Assembly: GCA_013289795.1 (NCBI GenBank) | Contig: JABCZH010000003.1 | Location: forward strand, 372,001-436,000 | Direction of reading: 5' to 3' | Source of the DNA: Acidobacteriota bacterium | Lineage (GTDB): Bacteria > Acidobacteriota > Terriglobia > Terriglobales > Acidobacteriaceae | Length of the DNA stretch: 64,000 bases | In this document: piece after piece, positions 1 to 9,208 of the stretch | Numbering within the stretch: position 1 is the stretch's first letter | Layout: the number at the start of each line of letters is the position of its first letter | Notes under the pieces: generated by a model | Seen by the model: only the letters and a program-made list of their open reading frames with translations | Database searches by the model: none | What the model was told of the DNA's origin: nothing | Translations under genes and position numbers: made by a program

Positions 1-3000
1 CGGCTCCTCAATCGCATTGCCAATCCCCAGGCGCTCGAACCTCCGCGCCAGCCGGTCAAACCACAAATAAACCACCGGCGTCGTATACAAGGTAAGAGCC
101 TGGCTGACCAGCAGACCACCCACAATCGTGATGCCCAGCGGGTGCCGCAATTCCGATCCCGTGCCTCGGCCCAGCGCCAGCGGCAACCCGCCCAGCAGCG
201 CCGCCATAGTCGTCATCATGATCGGGCGGAAACGCAGCAGACAAGCCTGGAATATGGCCTCCTCCGGTGGCTTGTGTTCCACGCGCTCCGCCTCCAGCGC
301 GAAGTCAATCATCATGATCGCGTTCTTTTTCACGATGCCAATCAGCAAAATAATCCCGATGATCGACACCACACCCAAATCATTCCCCGTGACCAGCAAG
401 GCCAGAATCGCTCCCACGCCGGCAGAGGGCAGAGTCGAGAGAATCGTGATGGGGTGAATGTAGCTCTCATACAAAACTCCCAACACGATGTACACCGTCA
501 CAATCGCCGCCACTATCAGCCACGGTTCCGTGGACAGCGAGTTTTGAAACGCCGCTGCGGTGCCCTGAAATGCGGTGTGAACGCTCGCTGGCATCCCGAT
601 TTCCTGTTCCGCCTTATCAATCGCTTTAGTGGCGTCACCCAATGACTTTCCCGGAGCCAGGTTGAACGACAATGTCACCACTGGAAACTGCCCCTGATGA
701 TTGACCGCCAACGATGCATTCGAGGTGTTGAGCTGGGTAAACGTGGAAAGCGGCACCTGCGGCCCGGAGGCCGACTTCACATATAAATCTTTGAACGACC
801 CCGGATTCTGTTGAAATTGCGGAGCCACTTCCAAAACCACGTGGTACTGATTCAATTGCGTGAAGATGGTCGAAACCTGCCGCTGTCCGAACGCGTCGTA
901 AAGCGTGTTATCAATCTGCGCCGGCAGAATGCCCAACCGCGATGCGGTATCGCGGTCGATGGTCAAGTCCGCTTGCAGGCCGCCGTTTTGCTGGTCGCTC
1001 GCCACGTCCTGCAATTCGGGCAGAGTGCGCAGCTTGGCCACCAATGTAGCCGACAGCGTATTCAACTCCTTGGCGTCGGCGTCCTCAATGGTGTACTGAA
1101 ACTGCGTGCGGCTCACCCGGTCTTCAACCGTCAAGTCCTGCACCGGTTGCATGAACAGCTCAATGCCCTCGACTTCCGCCAGCTTCGGTTGCAGCCGCCG
1201 GATAATGTCTGTCGCCTTCGCGGTACGCTCCTCGCGCGGCTTCAGGTTGATCTGGATGCGACCGCTGTTGGGTGTAAGGTTCGTGCCATCCACACCAATG
1301 AACGATGACAGACTTTGAACATCCGGATCTTGCAAGATCACCCGCGCCAGCGCCTGCTGATGGTCCGCCAACGACTGGAACGACACACTCTGCGGCGCAT
1401 CTGAAATCCCCAGAATCACGCCCGTGTCCTGCACCGGGAAGAATCCCTTCGGCACGATCACATAAAGGAACAACGTCAGTACCAGCGTCCCCAGCGTGAC
1501 CAGCAACGTTATAGGCTGATGCCTGAGAACGACCTTCAGCGTCCGGCCGTAGAAGGCGATGACATTTTCGTAGAACTTCTCGGTCGATTTGTAGAACCAC
1601 GTCTGGTGGGCAGGGTCTTTCGCCTTGAGCAGCTTGGCGCACATCATCGGCGTCAAACTCAAAGACACTGCCGCCGACACCAGAATCGTCACCGCCAGCG
1701 TCACCGCGAACTCGCGGAACAGCCTGCCGACAATGTCTCCCATGAACAGCAGCGGGATCAACACCGCAATCAGCGAAACCGTCAGGGAAACGATCGTGAA
1801 CCCAATCTGTCCCGCGCCCTTCAGCGCCGCATCCAGGGGCGAATCGCCCTCTTCCAGATAGCGGTCGATATTCTCGATCATGACGATGGCGTCGTCCACC
1901 ACAAATCCGGTGGAAATAGTCAGCGCCATCAGCGTCAGATTGTTGAGGCTGTATCCCAACAGATACATGACGCCGAATGTTCCAACAATCGAAAGCGGCA
2001 CGGTGACCGCCGGAATCGACGTCGCCCAAAGATTTCTCAGGAAGAGGAAAATGACCAGCACCACCAGGACCACGGTCAGTGCCAGCTCGATCTTCACATC
2101 TTTCACCGACGCCCGGATGGTCTCCGTCCGGTCGGTAAGGATGCTCACACTCACCGCCGCGGGCAGCCCCGCCTGCAACTGCGGCAACAGCTTCTTGATG
2201 CGGTCCACCACGAGGATGATGTTTGCGCCCGGCTGGCGCTGAATATTCATGATCACGGCCGGATCCAGGTTCATCCACGCCGCCTGCATCACATTCTCGA
2301 TTCCGTCGGTGATGTTTGCGACGTCCGACAAGCGCACCGGAGATCCGTTCCGGTAGGCAATTACGATCGGAGCGTACTGCTCACCCGATAACAACTGATC
2401 GTTCGCTCCGATGGTGAACGACTGCCGCGGCCCATTCAGCGTGCCCTTCGCCTGGTCCACATTGGCCGCCGCCAAAGCCGTGCGCACATCTTCCAGACTC
2501 AGCCCATAAGAAGCTAGAGCCGTGGGATTCGCCTGAATTCGCACTGCCGGTTTCTGCCCGCCGCTGAGCGAGACCAGGCCTACCCCTGTGACCTGGGAAA
2601 TCTTCTGCGCCATCGCCGTGTCCGCCAGGTCCTCGACTTTCGAAAGCGGCAAGCTCTTCGAAGTCAGCGCCAGCGTCATGATCGGCGAATCCGCCGGATT
2701 CACTTTGCTGTAGATCGGAGGATTGGGAAGGTCCGTCGGCAAGTAGGTCGTGGCAGCGTTGATCGCCGCCTGCACTTGTTGCTCTTCAACGTCAATACTT
2801 TGATCGAGCCCAAACTGCAGTGTAATGACCGAACTGCCAAACGAACTGGTCGAGGTCATCTGGCTCAGGCCGGGCACCTGGCCGAATTGCCGCTCCAGCG
2901 GCGCGGTCACCGACGACGCCATCACATCCGGGTTCGCTCCCGGATAAAACGTCACCACCTGGATGGTCGGATAATCCACCTCCGGCAGGGCGGAAACCGG

Positions 3001-3096
3001 AAGTTGCCGGTACGCCACCCATCCCACCAGCATGATGGCCACCATCAGCAACGCTGTAGCCACCGGCCGGAGAATAAAAATCCGTGACGGATTCAT
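1..3096 (-). CDS. RND multidrug efflux permease (MdtB/MdtC/AcrB family), 3' end cut by window edge
   Basis: Inner-membrane proton-driven pump of a tripartite efflux system. The reading frame is open from an ATG at 3096-3094 to the left edge, 1032 codons, so only the extreme C-terminus is missing (family about 1030-1060 residues). The N-terminus ([18 protein letters not shown]) is the usual first transmembrane helix of hydrophobe/amphiphile exporters. Near residue 400 the conserved paired aspartates of the proton relay are visible in [11 protein letters not shown], and the last codons in the window encode [11 protein letters not shown], a typical terminal motif of MdtB/MdtC proteins. The ATG overlaps the stop of the upstream membrane fusion gene (ATGA), so the two are translationally coupled. 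No outer-membrane TolC-type gene is visible; it may lie past the left edge. Substrate is unknown. Confidence 0.93.
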   Translation of the reverse strand, partial: MNPSRIFILRPVATALLMVAIMLVGWVAYRQLPVSALPEVDYPTIQVVTFYPGANPDVMASSVTAPLERQFGQVPGLSQMTSTSSFGSSVITLQFGLDQSIDVEEQQVQAAINAATTYLPTDLPNPPIYSKVNPADSPIMTLALTSKSLPLSKVEDLADTAMAQKISQVTGVGLVSLSGGQKPAVRIQANPTALASYGLSLEDVRTALAAANVDQAKGTLNGPRQSFTIGANDQLLSGEQYAPIVIAYRNGSPVRLSDVANITDGIENVMQAAWMNLDPAVIMNIQRQPGANIILVVDRIKKLLPQLQAGLPAAVSVSILTDRTETIRASVKDVKIELALTVVLVVLVIFLFLRNLWATSIPAVTVPLSIVGTFGVMYLLGYSLNNLTLMALTISTGFVVDDAIVMIENIDRYLEEGDSPLDAALKGAGQIGFTIVSLTVSLIAVLIPLLFMGDIVGRLFREFAVTLAVTILVSAAVSLSLTPMMCAKLLKAKDPAHQTWFYKSTEKFYENVIAFYGRTLKVVLRHQPITLLVTLGTLVLTLFLYVIVPKGFFPVQDTGVILGISDAPQSVSFQSLADHQQALARVILQDPDVQSLSSFIGVDGTNLTPNSGRIQINLKPREERTAKATDIIRRLQPKLAEVEGIELFMQPVQDLTVEDRVSRTQFQYTIEDADAKELNTLSATLVAKLRTLPELQDVASDQQNGGLQADLTIDRDTASRLGILPAQIDNTLYDAFGQRQVSTIFTQLNQYHVVLEVAPQFQQNPGSFKDLYVKSASGPQVPLSTFTQLNTSNASLAVNHQGQFPVVTLSFNLAPGKSLGDATKAIDKAEQEIGMPASVHTAFQGTAAAFQNSLSTEPWLIVAAIVTVYIVLGVLYESYIHPITILSTLPSAGVGAILALLVTGNDLGVVSIIGIILLIGIVKKNAIMMIDFALEAERVEHKPPEEAIFQACLLRFRPIMMTTMAALLGGLPLALGRGTGSELRHPLGITIVGGLLVSQALTLYTTPVVYLWFDRLARRFERLGIGNAIEEP

Positions 3097-4346
3097 GACG
3101 TCGGAGTTCCTGAACCTTGCTTTCCGGAGGGCGTTGTGGTGGGAGCTGGCTGCGGAGTACCGGACGGTTTTGTTTGCCGCACTTCAATCTTGCTGCCGGC
3201 CTGCAGCTTGTCCTGGCCATCCGTCACCACCACTTCAGAGGGCGACAGTCCGCTCGCGATATTCGCCAGGTTATCTTGCGTGAATGCCACCGTCACCGAA
3301 CGAATGTCCGCCGTGTCGTCCGCCTTGGCCACGAATACATACGTTCCCTGCGGCCCACGCTGGATCGCCGCCGCCGGGATCACTGTGCTGTCTTTCCTGA
3401 CTTCGAGCAGTAAGCGAATGTTCACAAACTGATTCGGCCAAAGCGAATTGCCTTTGTTATCAAACACCGCCTTCAACTTTCCAGTCCCGGTGGTCTGGTC
3501 AATCTGGTTGTCAATGGTCTCCAGCTTGCCGGTGTCGAGCTTGGTCTGGTCATCCCGGCTGTAGGCATCCACCTGAAGCGTCCCCTTGCTCATGTGCTGG
3601 GAAACCGCGGGCAGGCTGTCCTCAGGCAGAGTGAAGAGCACTGCGATGGGCTGGAGTTGCGTGATCACCAACAGCGCATTGGTGTCGGTCGCGTGAACCA
3701 AGTTCCCGGGATCCACCAGCCTCAATCCCACTCGCCCACTGATCGGCGAAGTGATGTGGCAATACACGAGATTCAGCTTGGCATTATCGATCGCCGCCTG
3801 GTCGTTGCGGACCGTTCCTTCCAGTTGATCCACCAGCGAGTTTTGCGTGTCCACTTGCTGTTGCGACATTGCACCCGAAACTTGCAGCAGGCCCTTGAAG
3901 CGGTCGTAATTCAGTTTCGCATCTCGCAGGAGTGCCTGGTCTCGAAATAGCGTGGCTTGCGCCTGGTCCAACACGACCTGGTAGGGCCGGGGATCAATCA
4001 CTGCCAGCAGTTCACCTTTACTTACGAATTGCCCTTCCTTGAAATTCACCTGCTCCAGTTGGCCATCCACCCGTGACTTGATGTTGACCGTGTAAAACGC
4101 GGAAACCGATCCTAGCCCCGTCAGGTAGTAAGGCATGTCGCGCCGTTCAACCGTGGATACTGACACCGGTACGGCCTGTGGCGCATTTGCGCGCGCGGAA
4201 GTCGGTTTCGGGTCGCCACCACATCCAAGCCACGCCAGGCAGATCGATAAGATCGAAACCACGGCCAGTCGCGGAAAAATACTGTGGCTTTGAAAGGGCG
4301 CGGCTTTAGGCGCGCCGTAATCTTGTTCATTTGCCTCTTGCCCCAT
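3093..4346 (-). CDS. RND efflux periplasmic adaptor (membrane fusion protein, HlyD/AcrA family)
   Basis: Periplasmic adaptor that links the RND pump to an outer-membrane channel. The start was set at the ATG at 4346-4344, which has GAGG about 8 bases upstream; an upstream in-frame start would add 20 residues ahead of it without a ribosome site. From this start (417 residues) the N-terminus is a hydrophobic stretch ending in [10 protein letters not shown], a probable lipobox, so the protein may be lipid-anchored like AcrA. Typical barrel-sandwich motifs follow: [20 protein letters not shown], a helical hairpin rich in Gln/Asp, then [18 protein letters not shown]. The C-terminus is proline/threonine rich. 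It overlaps the permease gene by 4 bases; both form one operon. The substrate cannot be read from the sequence. Confidence 0.93.
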   Translation of the reverse strand: MGQEANEQDYGAPKAAPFQSHSIFPRLAVVSILSICLAWLGCGGDPKPTSARANAPQAVPVSVSTVERRDMPYYLTGLGSVSAFYTVNIKSRVDGQLEQVNFKEGQFVSKGELLAVIDPRPYQVVLDQAQATLFRDQALLRDAKLNYDRFKGLLQVSGAMSQQQVDTQNSLVDQLEGTVRNDQAAIDNAKLNLVYCHITSPISGRVGLRLVDPGNLVHATDTNALLVITQLQPIAVLFTLPEDSLPAVSQHMSKGTLQVDAYSRDDQTKLDTGKLETIDNQIDQTTGTGKLKAVFDNKGNSLWPNQFVNIRLLLEVRKDSTVIPAAAIQRGPQGTYVFVAKADDTADIRSVTVAFTQDNLANIASGLSPSEVVVTDGQDKLQAGSKIEVRQTKPSGTPQPAPTTTPSGKQGSGTPTS

Positions 4347-4542
4347 GCATGGGCCTCGTTTAATAAGAAGATATGATCGACTCACACTTTGCCTATGATC
4401 CGCCATCGCTACGCTTTAGACGCCAAAAAACTGCATGCGGCTACTTGATTTTACGCCCCTGGGTATGTAGTTCCCGAGCCCAGAAATCCCGCAGAATCAA
4501 TATTATTCCTCCTTGACCCTTTGCCCAAAACCTTTACAAACT

Positions 4543-4570
4543 TTTACCTTATCGTCACTCTCGGTTATAG
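4543..4570 (+). promoter_or_regulatory. Possible sigma-70 promoter for the GNAT-like gene
   Basis: TTTACC (4543-4548) and TATAGT (4565-4570) are separated by 16 bases, 20 bases ahead of the ATG at 4590. Matches to consensus are 4/6 and 5/6. The transcript would have a very short leader, which fits the lack of a ribosome site before that ATG. Confidence 0.3.
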
Positions 4571-4589
4571 TGTCTCGCGGTCTGATCTC

Positions 4590-5498
4590 ATGGTGCAGTC
4601 AAAACCCCCGATTACCATTCGCGATCTCCAAGGCCTCCACGACCTCAAGCAGGCCGAAGCCGTGGAAAGGGAAGTGTGGGAACTCTCCGACCTGGACACC
4701 ACCCCTCTCACCCTCGCCGTCGCTACCCAGCAAGCCGGCAACCTCTGGCTGGGCGCGTTTGAGGGCGGCACGTTGGTCGGCTTCGCCTTCGGTTTCCTCG
4801 GCCTCGAAGACGGCCGGCCCAACCTCCATTCCCACATGCTGGCGGTTCGTGCGCCCTATCGGAATTCTGATCTCGGCTACAAGCTCAAACTGGCACAACG
4901 GGAGCGGGTTCTTGCCATGCGCATCAACGACGCCCGCATCACCGAAATTACTTGGACCTTCGATCCCCTGCAAAGCAAAAATGCGCACCTCAATTTCGCC
5001 AAGCTGGGAGTGATTTCGCTTAGTTATAAGGTTGATTTCTACGGCCCCGAAACTTCCAGCACTCTGCACCGCAACAGCACCGATCGCCTGTGGGTGAAAT
5101 GGCCGCTCGCCAGCCGCCGTGTGCAAACCCGCTTGCACGGGAAAGACCATCGTGCCGAAATGCTGGACGCGCTCCGCACCCTGCAACCGCTCATCCAGTT
5201 CAACGCCCACGGCAAGCCGCACCGCACCGATTTGCCCGCCGCCCTCCTCCGCCAGAGAATCGCCATCGAGATCCCCAGCGACGTCGGATCCGTCGAGCAG
5301 AAAGATCCGGCCCTGGCCCGCGAATGGCGCCTCGCAACTCGTTGGGCTTTCACCGCAGCGCTGCAATCCGGATTCTTCGTCGCCGAGTTCTGCCGCACTG
5401 TCCGCGGCCAGCAAGGCCCGGGAGTCTATCTGCTGGAGAAGGGAACTCCGGAAGAATACATTCCGGAGCTCGCCTACCAGACAAATGGTGCCCGCTGA
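4590..5498 (+). CDS. GNAT-superfamily protein (COG3375-like)
   Basis: Predicted acyl-CoA-dependent N-acetyltransferase fold protein of about 302 residues; substrate unknown. The core shows an N-terminal IRDLQGLHDLKQAEAVEREV segment followed by LWLGAFEGGTLVGFAFGFLG and the MLAVRAPYRNSDLGYKLK stretch that occupies the acetyl-CoA loop position. ITWTFDPLQSKNAHLNFAKL is characteristic of this subgroup. The chosen ATG (4590) has no strong ribosome site; an upstream alternative start at 4521 would add 23 unconserved-looking residues and would lie before the likely promoter. The C-terminal 130 residues are outside the acetyltransferase core and unrecognised. Coding strand is strikingly C-rich at third positions, as in neighbouring genes up to about 24 kb. 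Confidence 0.8.
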   Translation: MVQSKPPITIRDLQGLHDLKQAEAVEREVWELSDLDTTPLTLAVATQQAGNLWLGAFEGGTLVGFAFGFLGLEDGRPNLHSHMLAVRAPYRNSDLGYKLKLAQRERVLAMRINDARITEITWTFDPLQSKNAHLNFAKLGVISLSYKVDFYGPETSSTLHRNSTDRLWVKWPLASRRVQTRLHGKDHRAEMLDALRTLQPLIQFNAHGKPHRTDLPAALLRQRIAIEIPSDVGSVEQKDPALAREWRLATRWAFTAALQSGFFVAEFCRTVRGQQGPGVYLLEKGTPEEYIPELAYQTNGAR

Positions 5499-5550
5499 TT
5501 GGAAATGGTGCAGCGTCTTATGTTCTGGGTTTTCTTGGCGACCTCCGCGC

Positions 5551-5580
5551 AATCCTTTGCGTCCTTTGCGGTAAGCTTTT
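5551..5580. repeat. Short intergenic repeat, CACAGAG-like family (TTTGCG variant)
   Basis: In the 121-base gap before the DUF1003 gene, TTTGCG-TCC-TTTGCGG-TAAGCTTTT has the same roughly 10-base periodic layout as the TCTGTG-TCC-TCTGTGG-TTAAG elements at 21.55 and 47.78 kb. It looks like a diverged member of the same dispersed family. Confidence 0.5.
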
Positions 5581-5619
5581 CAATGCGCAGTCTGTGAACT
5601 CGATCCCAAGAGGTGACCG

Positions 5620-6474
5620 ATGGCTTGCAATCCCGAAATCCTAAAGCATGTTCCGTTGTTTGCATTGCTCGACGAAGACGAAATCGCTGTTTTGTCCGGG
5701 CAGGTGGAACTCAAGAGCTTCTCCCCACGCCAGCGCATCTACAAGATCGGCGATCCCGGCGGACGTGCCTATGTCATGGCTTCCGGCAAAGTCCGTCTGA
5801 CTACCGTGGACGAAGACCAACAAGAGGTGATCGTCGACGAACCCGGCACCGGCGAATTCTTCGGTTTCGCCTCCATGCTGGAACAATCTCCCCACCAGAC
5901 CAATGCCGTGGCCATCGAAGAGACCCGCTGCGTAGAGGTCGATCGTAACGACATCATGACCCTGCTGCAACGCAAGCCACATGCTGGAATGGACATGCTG
6001 GCCGTGCTGGGCCGCCAGTTCCATGCCGCTCAGCGCCTGGTGCGGGTGCGCGCCGCCCGCAACCCCAACCAGGTGATTGAACAGCAAGCCACCTACGGTG
6101 AGCAGGTTGCCGACGCCGTTGCCCACTTTGGAGGCTCATGGACCTTCATCATCGCCTTCCTGGTGGTTTTCGTCGTTTACAGTGCCATCAGTTCGCTCAT
6201 GGGCAAAGCTTCGTGGGATCCCTATCCTTTCATCCTGCTCAACCTGTTCCTCTCCATGCTTGCCGCTATTCAGGCCCCGGTCATCATGATGAGCCAGAAC
6301 CGTCAGGACACCAAAGACCGCGTGCGCAGCGAACTCGATTTCGACGTCAACCGCCGTGCCGCTTCTGACATTCAGGGACTCGCCCGCAAACTCAACGCCC
6401 TCGGCGACAAGATCGGCGACCTCGACGACCTGCTGCGCAGCAAGCCACCACAGACTCTTAACCCGTCGTCCTGA
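5620..6474 (+). CDS. Cyclic-nucleotide-binding domain fused to DUF1003 membrane domain
   Basis: A 284-residue two-domain protein. Residues about 8-120 form a CRP-type cyclic nucleotide-binding domain (FSPRQRIYKIGDPGGRAYVM, then GEFFGFASMLEQSPHQTNAV). Instead of a DNA-binding helix-turn-helix it continues into a DUF1003 domain, about 150-260, with two membrane helices (WTFIIAFLVVFVVYSAI and ILLNLFLSMLAAIQAPVIMM) and the DUF1003 signature MMSQNRQDTKDR plus a charged cytoplasmic tail. It is therefore a membrane protein that probably senses a nucleotide, not a transcription factor. Function of DUF1003 is unknown. It precedes the MFS transporter by 26 bases and is likely co-transcribed with it. 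Confidence 0.88.
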   Translation: MACNPEILKHVPLFALLDEDEIAVLSGQVELKSFSPRQRIYKIGDPGGRAYVMASGKVRLTTVDEDQQEVIVDEPGTGEFFGFASMLEQSPHQTNAVAIEETRCVEVDRNDIMTLLQRKPHAGMDMLAVLGRQFHAAQRLVRVRAARNPNQVIEQQATYGEQVADAVAHFGGSWTFIIAFLVVFVVYSAISSLMGKASWDPYPFILLNLFLSMLAAIQAPVIMMSQNRQDTKDRVRSELDFDVNRRAASDIQGLARKLNALGDKIGDLDDLLRSKPPQTLNPSS

Positions 6475-6500
6475 CAAATTGTTAGTCAATGGAGGAAGCT

Positions 6501-7967
6501 ATGGCGAACGCCTCACAAGCCGCGGGATCGGGTGGAACAGCGTACAGCATCTGGCGCGTGATCATGGCCTCGTCTGTCGGCACCATGATCGAGTGGTACG
6601 ACTTCTACATTTTCGGCAGCCTGACGGCGGTAATGGCGCCGAAGTTTTATCCCCCGGGGAACGACACCTTTGCCTACGTTGCCTACCTGATCACGTTTGC
6701 GGTCGGCTTTCTGGTGCGGCCTTTCGGCGCATTGTTCTTTGGCCGCATCGGCGATCTGGTCGGGCGCAAATACGCCTTTCTCGTGACTCTGTCCATCATG
6801 GGCTTTTCAACTTTTGCCATCGGCCTGATGCCGTCTTACGCGACCGCCGGTTGGTTCGCGCCCGTCGTCCTGGTTTTGATCCGCGTTCTACAGGGACTCG
6901 CCCTGGGCGGGGAATACGGCGGCGCTGCCGTTTACGTGGGCGAGCATGTCCCCGACAACAAGCGCGGTTTCTACACCAGTTTCATCCAGATCACGGCCGC
7001 CCTGGGTCTCTTCGTTTCCCTCATCGTGATTCTGGTCACGCAAAACGCCATGTCGAAGGAAGACTTCGCCGCTTATGGCTGGCGCATTCCTTTCTTGGTC
7101 TCGATCATCCTGGTGCTCATCTCGCTCTACATTCGCCTGAAGATGAAGGAGTCGCCCATATTCGCCCAACTCAAGAGCGCTGGCATGACCTCCACTCAAC
7201 CGCTCAAGGATGCCTTCACCAAGTGGGCGAATCTGAAACTCGTCTTGATTTCGCTTTTCGGAGCCACGGCAGGGCAGGGCGTCATCTGGTACACCGGGCA
7301 GTTCTATGCCCTGTTTTATATGCAGACCATTTTGAAAGTGAACGTCAAGACCGCCAACATCGTAGTCGCGATCGCCCTGCTGCTCGGGATGCCATTTTTC
7401 ACCGTAGTGGGCGCGCTCTCCGACCGCATCGGGCGCAAGAAGCTCATGATGGCGGGCTGCCTGCTCGGCGTACTCACTTACATCCCGATCTACAAAGCCA
7501 TGGAACGCGCGGCCGGCAACAACGTCGTCACCGTAAAATCCACTCGCAACAAAGTGACCGGCGCCATCGCCCTCACCGCCATGACCACCGACGCGACCGG
7601 CGCATTGGTCCCGGCCAAAGAAGCGCCAAATCCGAATCTCACCATGCTGGTCCTGCTGATTTTCGTGCAGGTGCTCTACGTGTGCCTGGTGTATGGTCCC
7701 ATCGCCGCCTATCTCATCGAGGCCTTCCCCGCGAAGATTCGCTACACTTCGCTTTCCCTGCCATATCACATCGGCAACGGTGTTTTTGGCGGATTGCTGC
7801 CCTTGATCGGCCTATCCTCCGTCGCAGCCACCGGCAACATCTATGCCGGACTCTATTACCCAATGATTGTCGCCGGCATAACGTTTGTGGTGGGAAGCCT
7901 ACTGCTGCGCGAGACCCGCGGCGTTCGCATCTGGGATGAAACCGGACGACGCCCTGCAGCCCGCTAA
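6501..7967 (+). CDS. MFS transporter, metabolite:H+ symporter type
   Basis: Twelve-helix major facilitator of 488 residues resembling the MHS group (ShiA, ProP, KgtP), which import organic acids or osmolytes with protons. Seen: MIEWYDFYIFGSL in helix 1, the first cytoplasmic loop GRIGDLVGRKYAF, and a second copy SDRIGRKKLMM between helices 8 and 9. The start was placed at the ATG at 6501 because GGAGGA (6491-6496) lies just ahead; an in-frame ATG at 6489 overlaps this ribosome site and is unlikely. A roughly 45-residue loop after helix 9 rich in Thr/Asn (VKSTRNKVTGAIALTAM) is longer than usual in E. coli members. Substrate cannot be assigned. Confidence 0.9.
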   Translation: MANASQAAGSGGTAYSIWRVIMASSVGTMIEWYDFYIFGSLTAVMAPKFYPPGNDTFAYVAYLITFAVGFLVRPFGALFFGRIGDLVGRKYAFLVTLSIMGFSTFAIGLMPSYATAGWFAPVVLVLIRVLQGLALGGEYGGAAVYVGEHVPDNKRGFYTSFIQITAALGLFVSLIVILVTQNAMSKEDFAAYGWRIPFLVSIILVLISLYIRLKMKESPIFAQLKSAGMTSTQPLKDAFTKWANLKLVLISLFGATAGQGVIWYTGQFYALFYMQTILKVNVKTANIVVAIALLLGMPFFTVVGALSDRIGRKKLMMAGCLLGVLTYIPIYKAMERAAGNNVVTVKSTRNKVTGAIALTAMTTDATGALVPAKEAPNPNLTMLVLLIFVQVLYVCLVYGPIAAYLIEAFPAKIRYTSLSLPYHIGNGVFGGLLPLIGLSSVAATGNIYAGLYYPMIVAGITFVVGSLLLRETRGVRIWDETGRRPAAR

Positions 7968-8131
7968 CGACCGCGGAGCAAGTCAGTTTTCGCCAAGATA
8001 TCGCAACCTGGTACACCTGAGGCCGTGCTGGGCGTAAAGACGTCTTTGCACTGCCTCGTCTTGCAAGCCATTGTTTATAAAGCGCATAGCAAGGTCGTCT
8101 AAGAAACGGAGGAAGAGTCAAATAAAAGCAC

Positions 8132-8137
8132 TTGACA
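8132..8137 (+). promoter_or_regulatory. -35 box (TTGACA) of the GntR-ABC operon
   Basis: A perfect TTGACA stands 64 bases ahead of the first gene of the operon. The matching -10 must lie inside the palindromic operator immediately downstream (TATAGT at 8151-8156 is closest in sequence but only 13 bases away; TTAACT at 8156-8161 is 18 bases away). A bound regulator would therefore block polymerase. Confidence 0.6.
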
Positions 8138-8143
8138 TTTATT

Positions 8144-8171
8144 CTAGTGTTATAGTTAACTACAACACTAG
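8144..8171. promoter_or_regulatory. 28-bp palindromic operator, YtrA/GntR type
   Basis: Arms CTAGTGTT (8144-8151) and AACACTAG (8164-8171) flank TAGTTAACTA; 13 of 14 base pairs are symmetrical, the exception being positions 8152/8163. It sits directly behind a TTGACA box and ahead of an operon that encodes a YtrA-type GntR repressor, a family known to bind long palindromes in the promoter of its own ABC operon. Autoregulation is inferred from this position. Confidence 0.75.
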
Positions 8172-8195
8172 CTGTACCAAAGGAGATTACCCAAC

Positions 8196-8774
8196 ATGAA
8201 ATCACGCATCGCAATTTCGGTTCTATTCGTTTTGATCGCCGCCACCGCTTTCCCCGCGGACACGGCGACCACCCAGCCTGACACGCAAAAATCCATCGTG
8301 GCTCCTGCGCCGTCCGAGGCGGAGAAGTCCTTCACAACCATCAAGAGCCTGGCGGGAGAGTGGGAAGGCCCAGCCACCGTGGCGGAGATGCCGGAGATGT
8401 CAGGCGGCAAGATGCACATCTCGCTGCGTGTCACCTCGAGGGGACACCTGCTCGTGCACGAGCTTCAGGAAGCCGGAACGCCGTTTGATGCGACCAAGTA
8501 CGACCATCCGGTCACAATGGTTTACCTGGATGGAGACCAGCTCACGCTGATTCACTATTGCGATGCCGGGAACCGGCCGCGCATGACCGGCAAGCTATCG
8601 CCCGACGGCAAGACGGTCGAGTTCGAGCTCAAGGACATCAGCGGCGACCCATCGGTTCACATGCACCACTCGGCGTTCACCTTTATCGACACCAATCATC
8701 ACACCGAGGATTGGACTTTCATGATGAACGATAAGCTGATCCACGCGCACTTCGACCTGACGCGGAAGAATTGA
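8196..8774 (+). CDS. Secreted protein of unknown function, lipocalin-like (DUF1579-like) layout
   Basis: A 192-residue protein with a clear signal peptide (KSRIAISVLFVLIAATAFPA, cleavage near residue 21). The mature part has an LAGEWEGPATV motif, then alternating beta strands (MHISLRVTSRGHLLVHELQE; MVYLDGDQLTLIHYCDAGNR) that resemble the small beta-barrel proteins annotated as DUF1579 or similar; the family call is tentative. AGGAGA (8181-8186) provides a strong ribosome site. It is the first gene behind the palindromic operator, so it should be controlled with the GntR-ABC genes. A role in the periplasm or outer surface linked to the ABC system is inferred only from position. Confidence 0.75.
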   Translation: MKSRIAISVLFVLIAATAFPADTATTQPDTQKSIVAPAPSEAEKSFTTIKSLAGEWEGPATVAEMPEMSGGKMHISLRVTSRGHLLVHELQEAGTPFDATKYDHPVTMVYLDGDQLTLIHYCDAGNRPRMTGKLSPDGKTVEFELKDISGDPSVHMHHSAFTFIDTNHHTEDWTFMMNDKLIHAHFDLTRKN

Positions 8775-8812
8775 CGGGGGCGTATTCGTGTAAGGACTAT
8801 CTGGAAAACTTT

Positions 8813-9208
8813 ATGGACCGTGAGTGGAACGACAGTCAGCCGATTTACCGCCAGCTTCGCGACCGCGTCGTCGCCATGATCCTCGACGGCGTGCTCAAAG
8901 AAGGCGATCCGCTACCATCCGTGCGGGTGGTCGCGGCCGAATATCGGGTCAATCCGCTCACGGTCTTGAAGGGCTATCAGCAACTGGTGGACGAACAGTT
9001 GGTCGAAAGCAAAAGAGGTCGGGGCATGTTCATCAATGCGGGCGCGCGCAATCTGCTGCTGCAGGGCGAACGCCAGAAGTTTCTTGCCGAACAATGGCCT
9101 GTTGTCTACGCAACCATTCAGCGGCTTGGCCTGAAGGCGGAAGAACTGCTGAATGGTGACGCACCCCGCCGGTCGACGAAGTCTGAACAGGAGAAACCCA
9201 AGCCATGA
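8813..9208 (+). CDS. GntR-family transcriptional regulator, YtrA subfamily
   Basis: A 131-residue repressor: winged helix at about residues 9-75 (QPIYRQLRDRVVAMILDG, then PSVRVVAAEYRVNPLTVLKG and the wing SKRGRGMFI) followed by only about 55 residues. This short C-terminal part defines the YtrA subfamily, whose members repress ABC transporter operons. The ATG at 8813 gives the canonical start just before the winged helix; a TTG at 8771 would overlap the previous gene's stop. The stop overlaps the ATPase start (ATGA), so regulator and transporter are made together. It probably binds the palindrome at 8144-8171. Confidence 0.93.
   Translation: MDREWNDSQPIYRQLRDRVVAMILDGVLKEGDPLPSVRVVAAEYRVNPLTVLKGYQQLVDEQLVESKRGRGMFINAGARNLLLQGERQKFLAEQWPVVYATIQRLGLKAEELLNGDAPRRSTKSEQEKPKP

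Noticed and set aside
1160-2278. Long minus-strand frame encoding an Arg/Gly/His-rich protein
   Set aside because: It lies inside the RND permease gene in another frame; composition is typical of a shadow frame and shows no family motif.
4599-5552. 317-residue minus-strand open frame opposite the GNAT-like gene
   Set aside because: Codon pattern is that of an antisense shadow in C-rich DNA; no ribosome site or motif.
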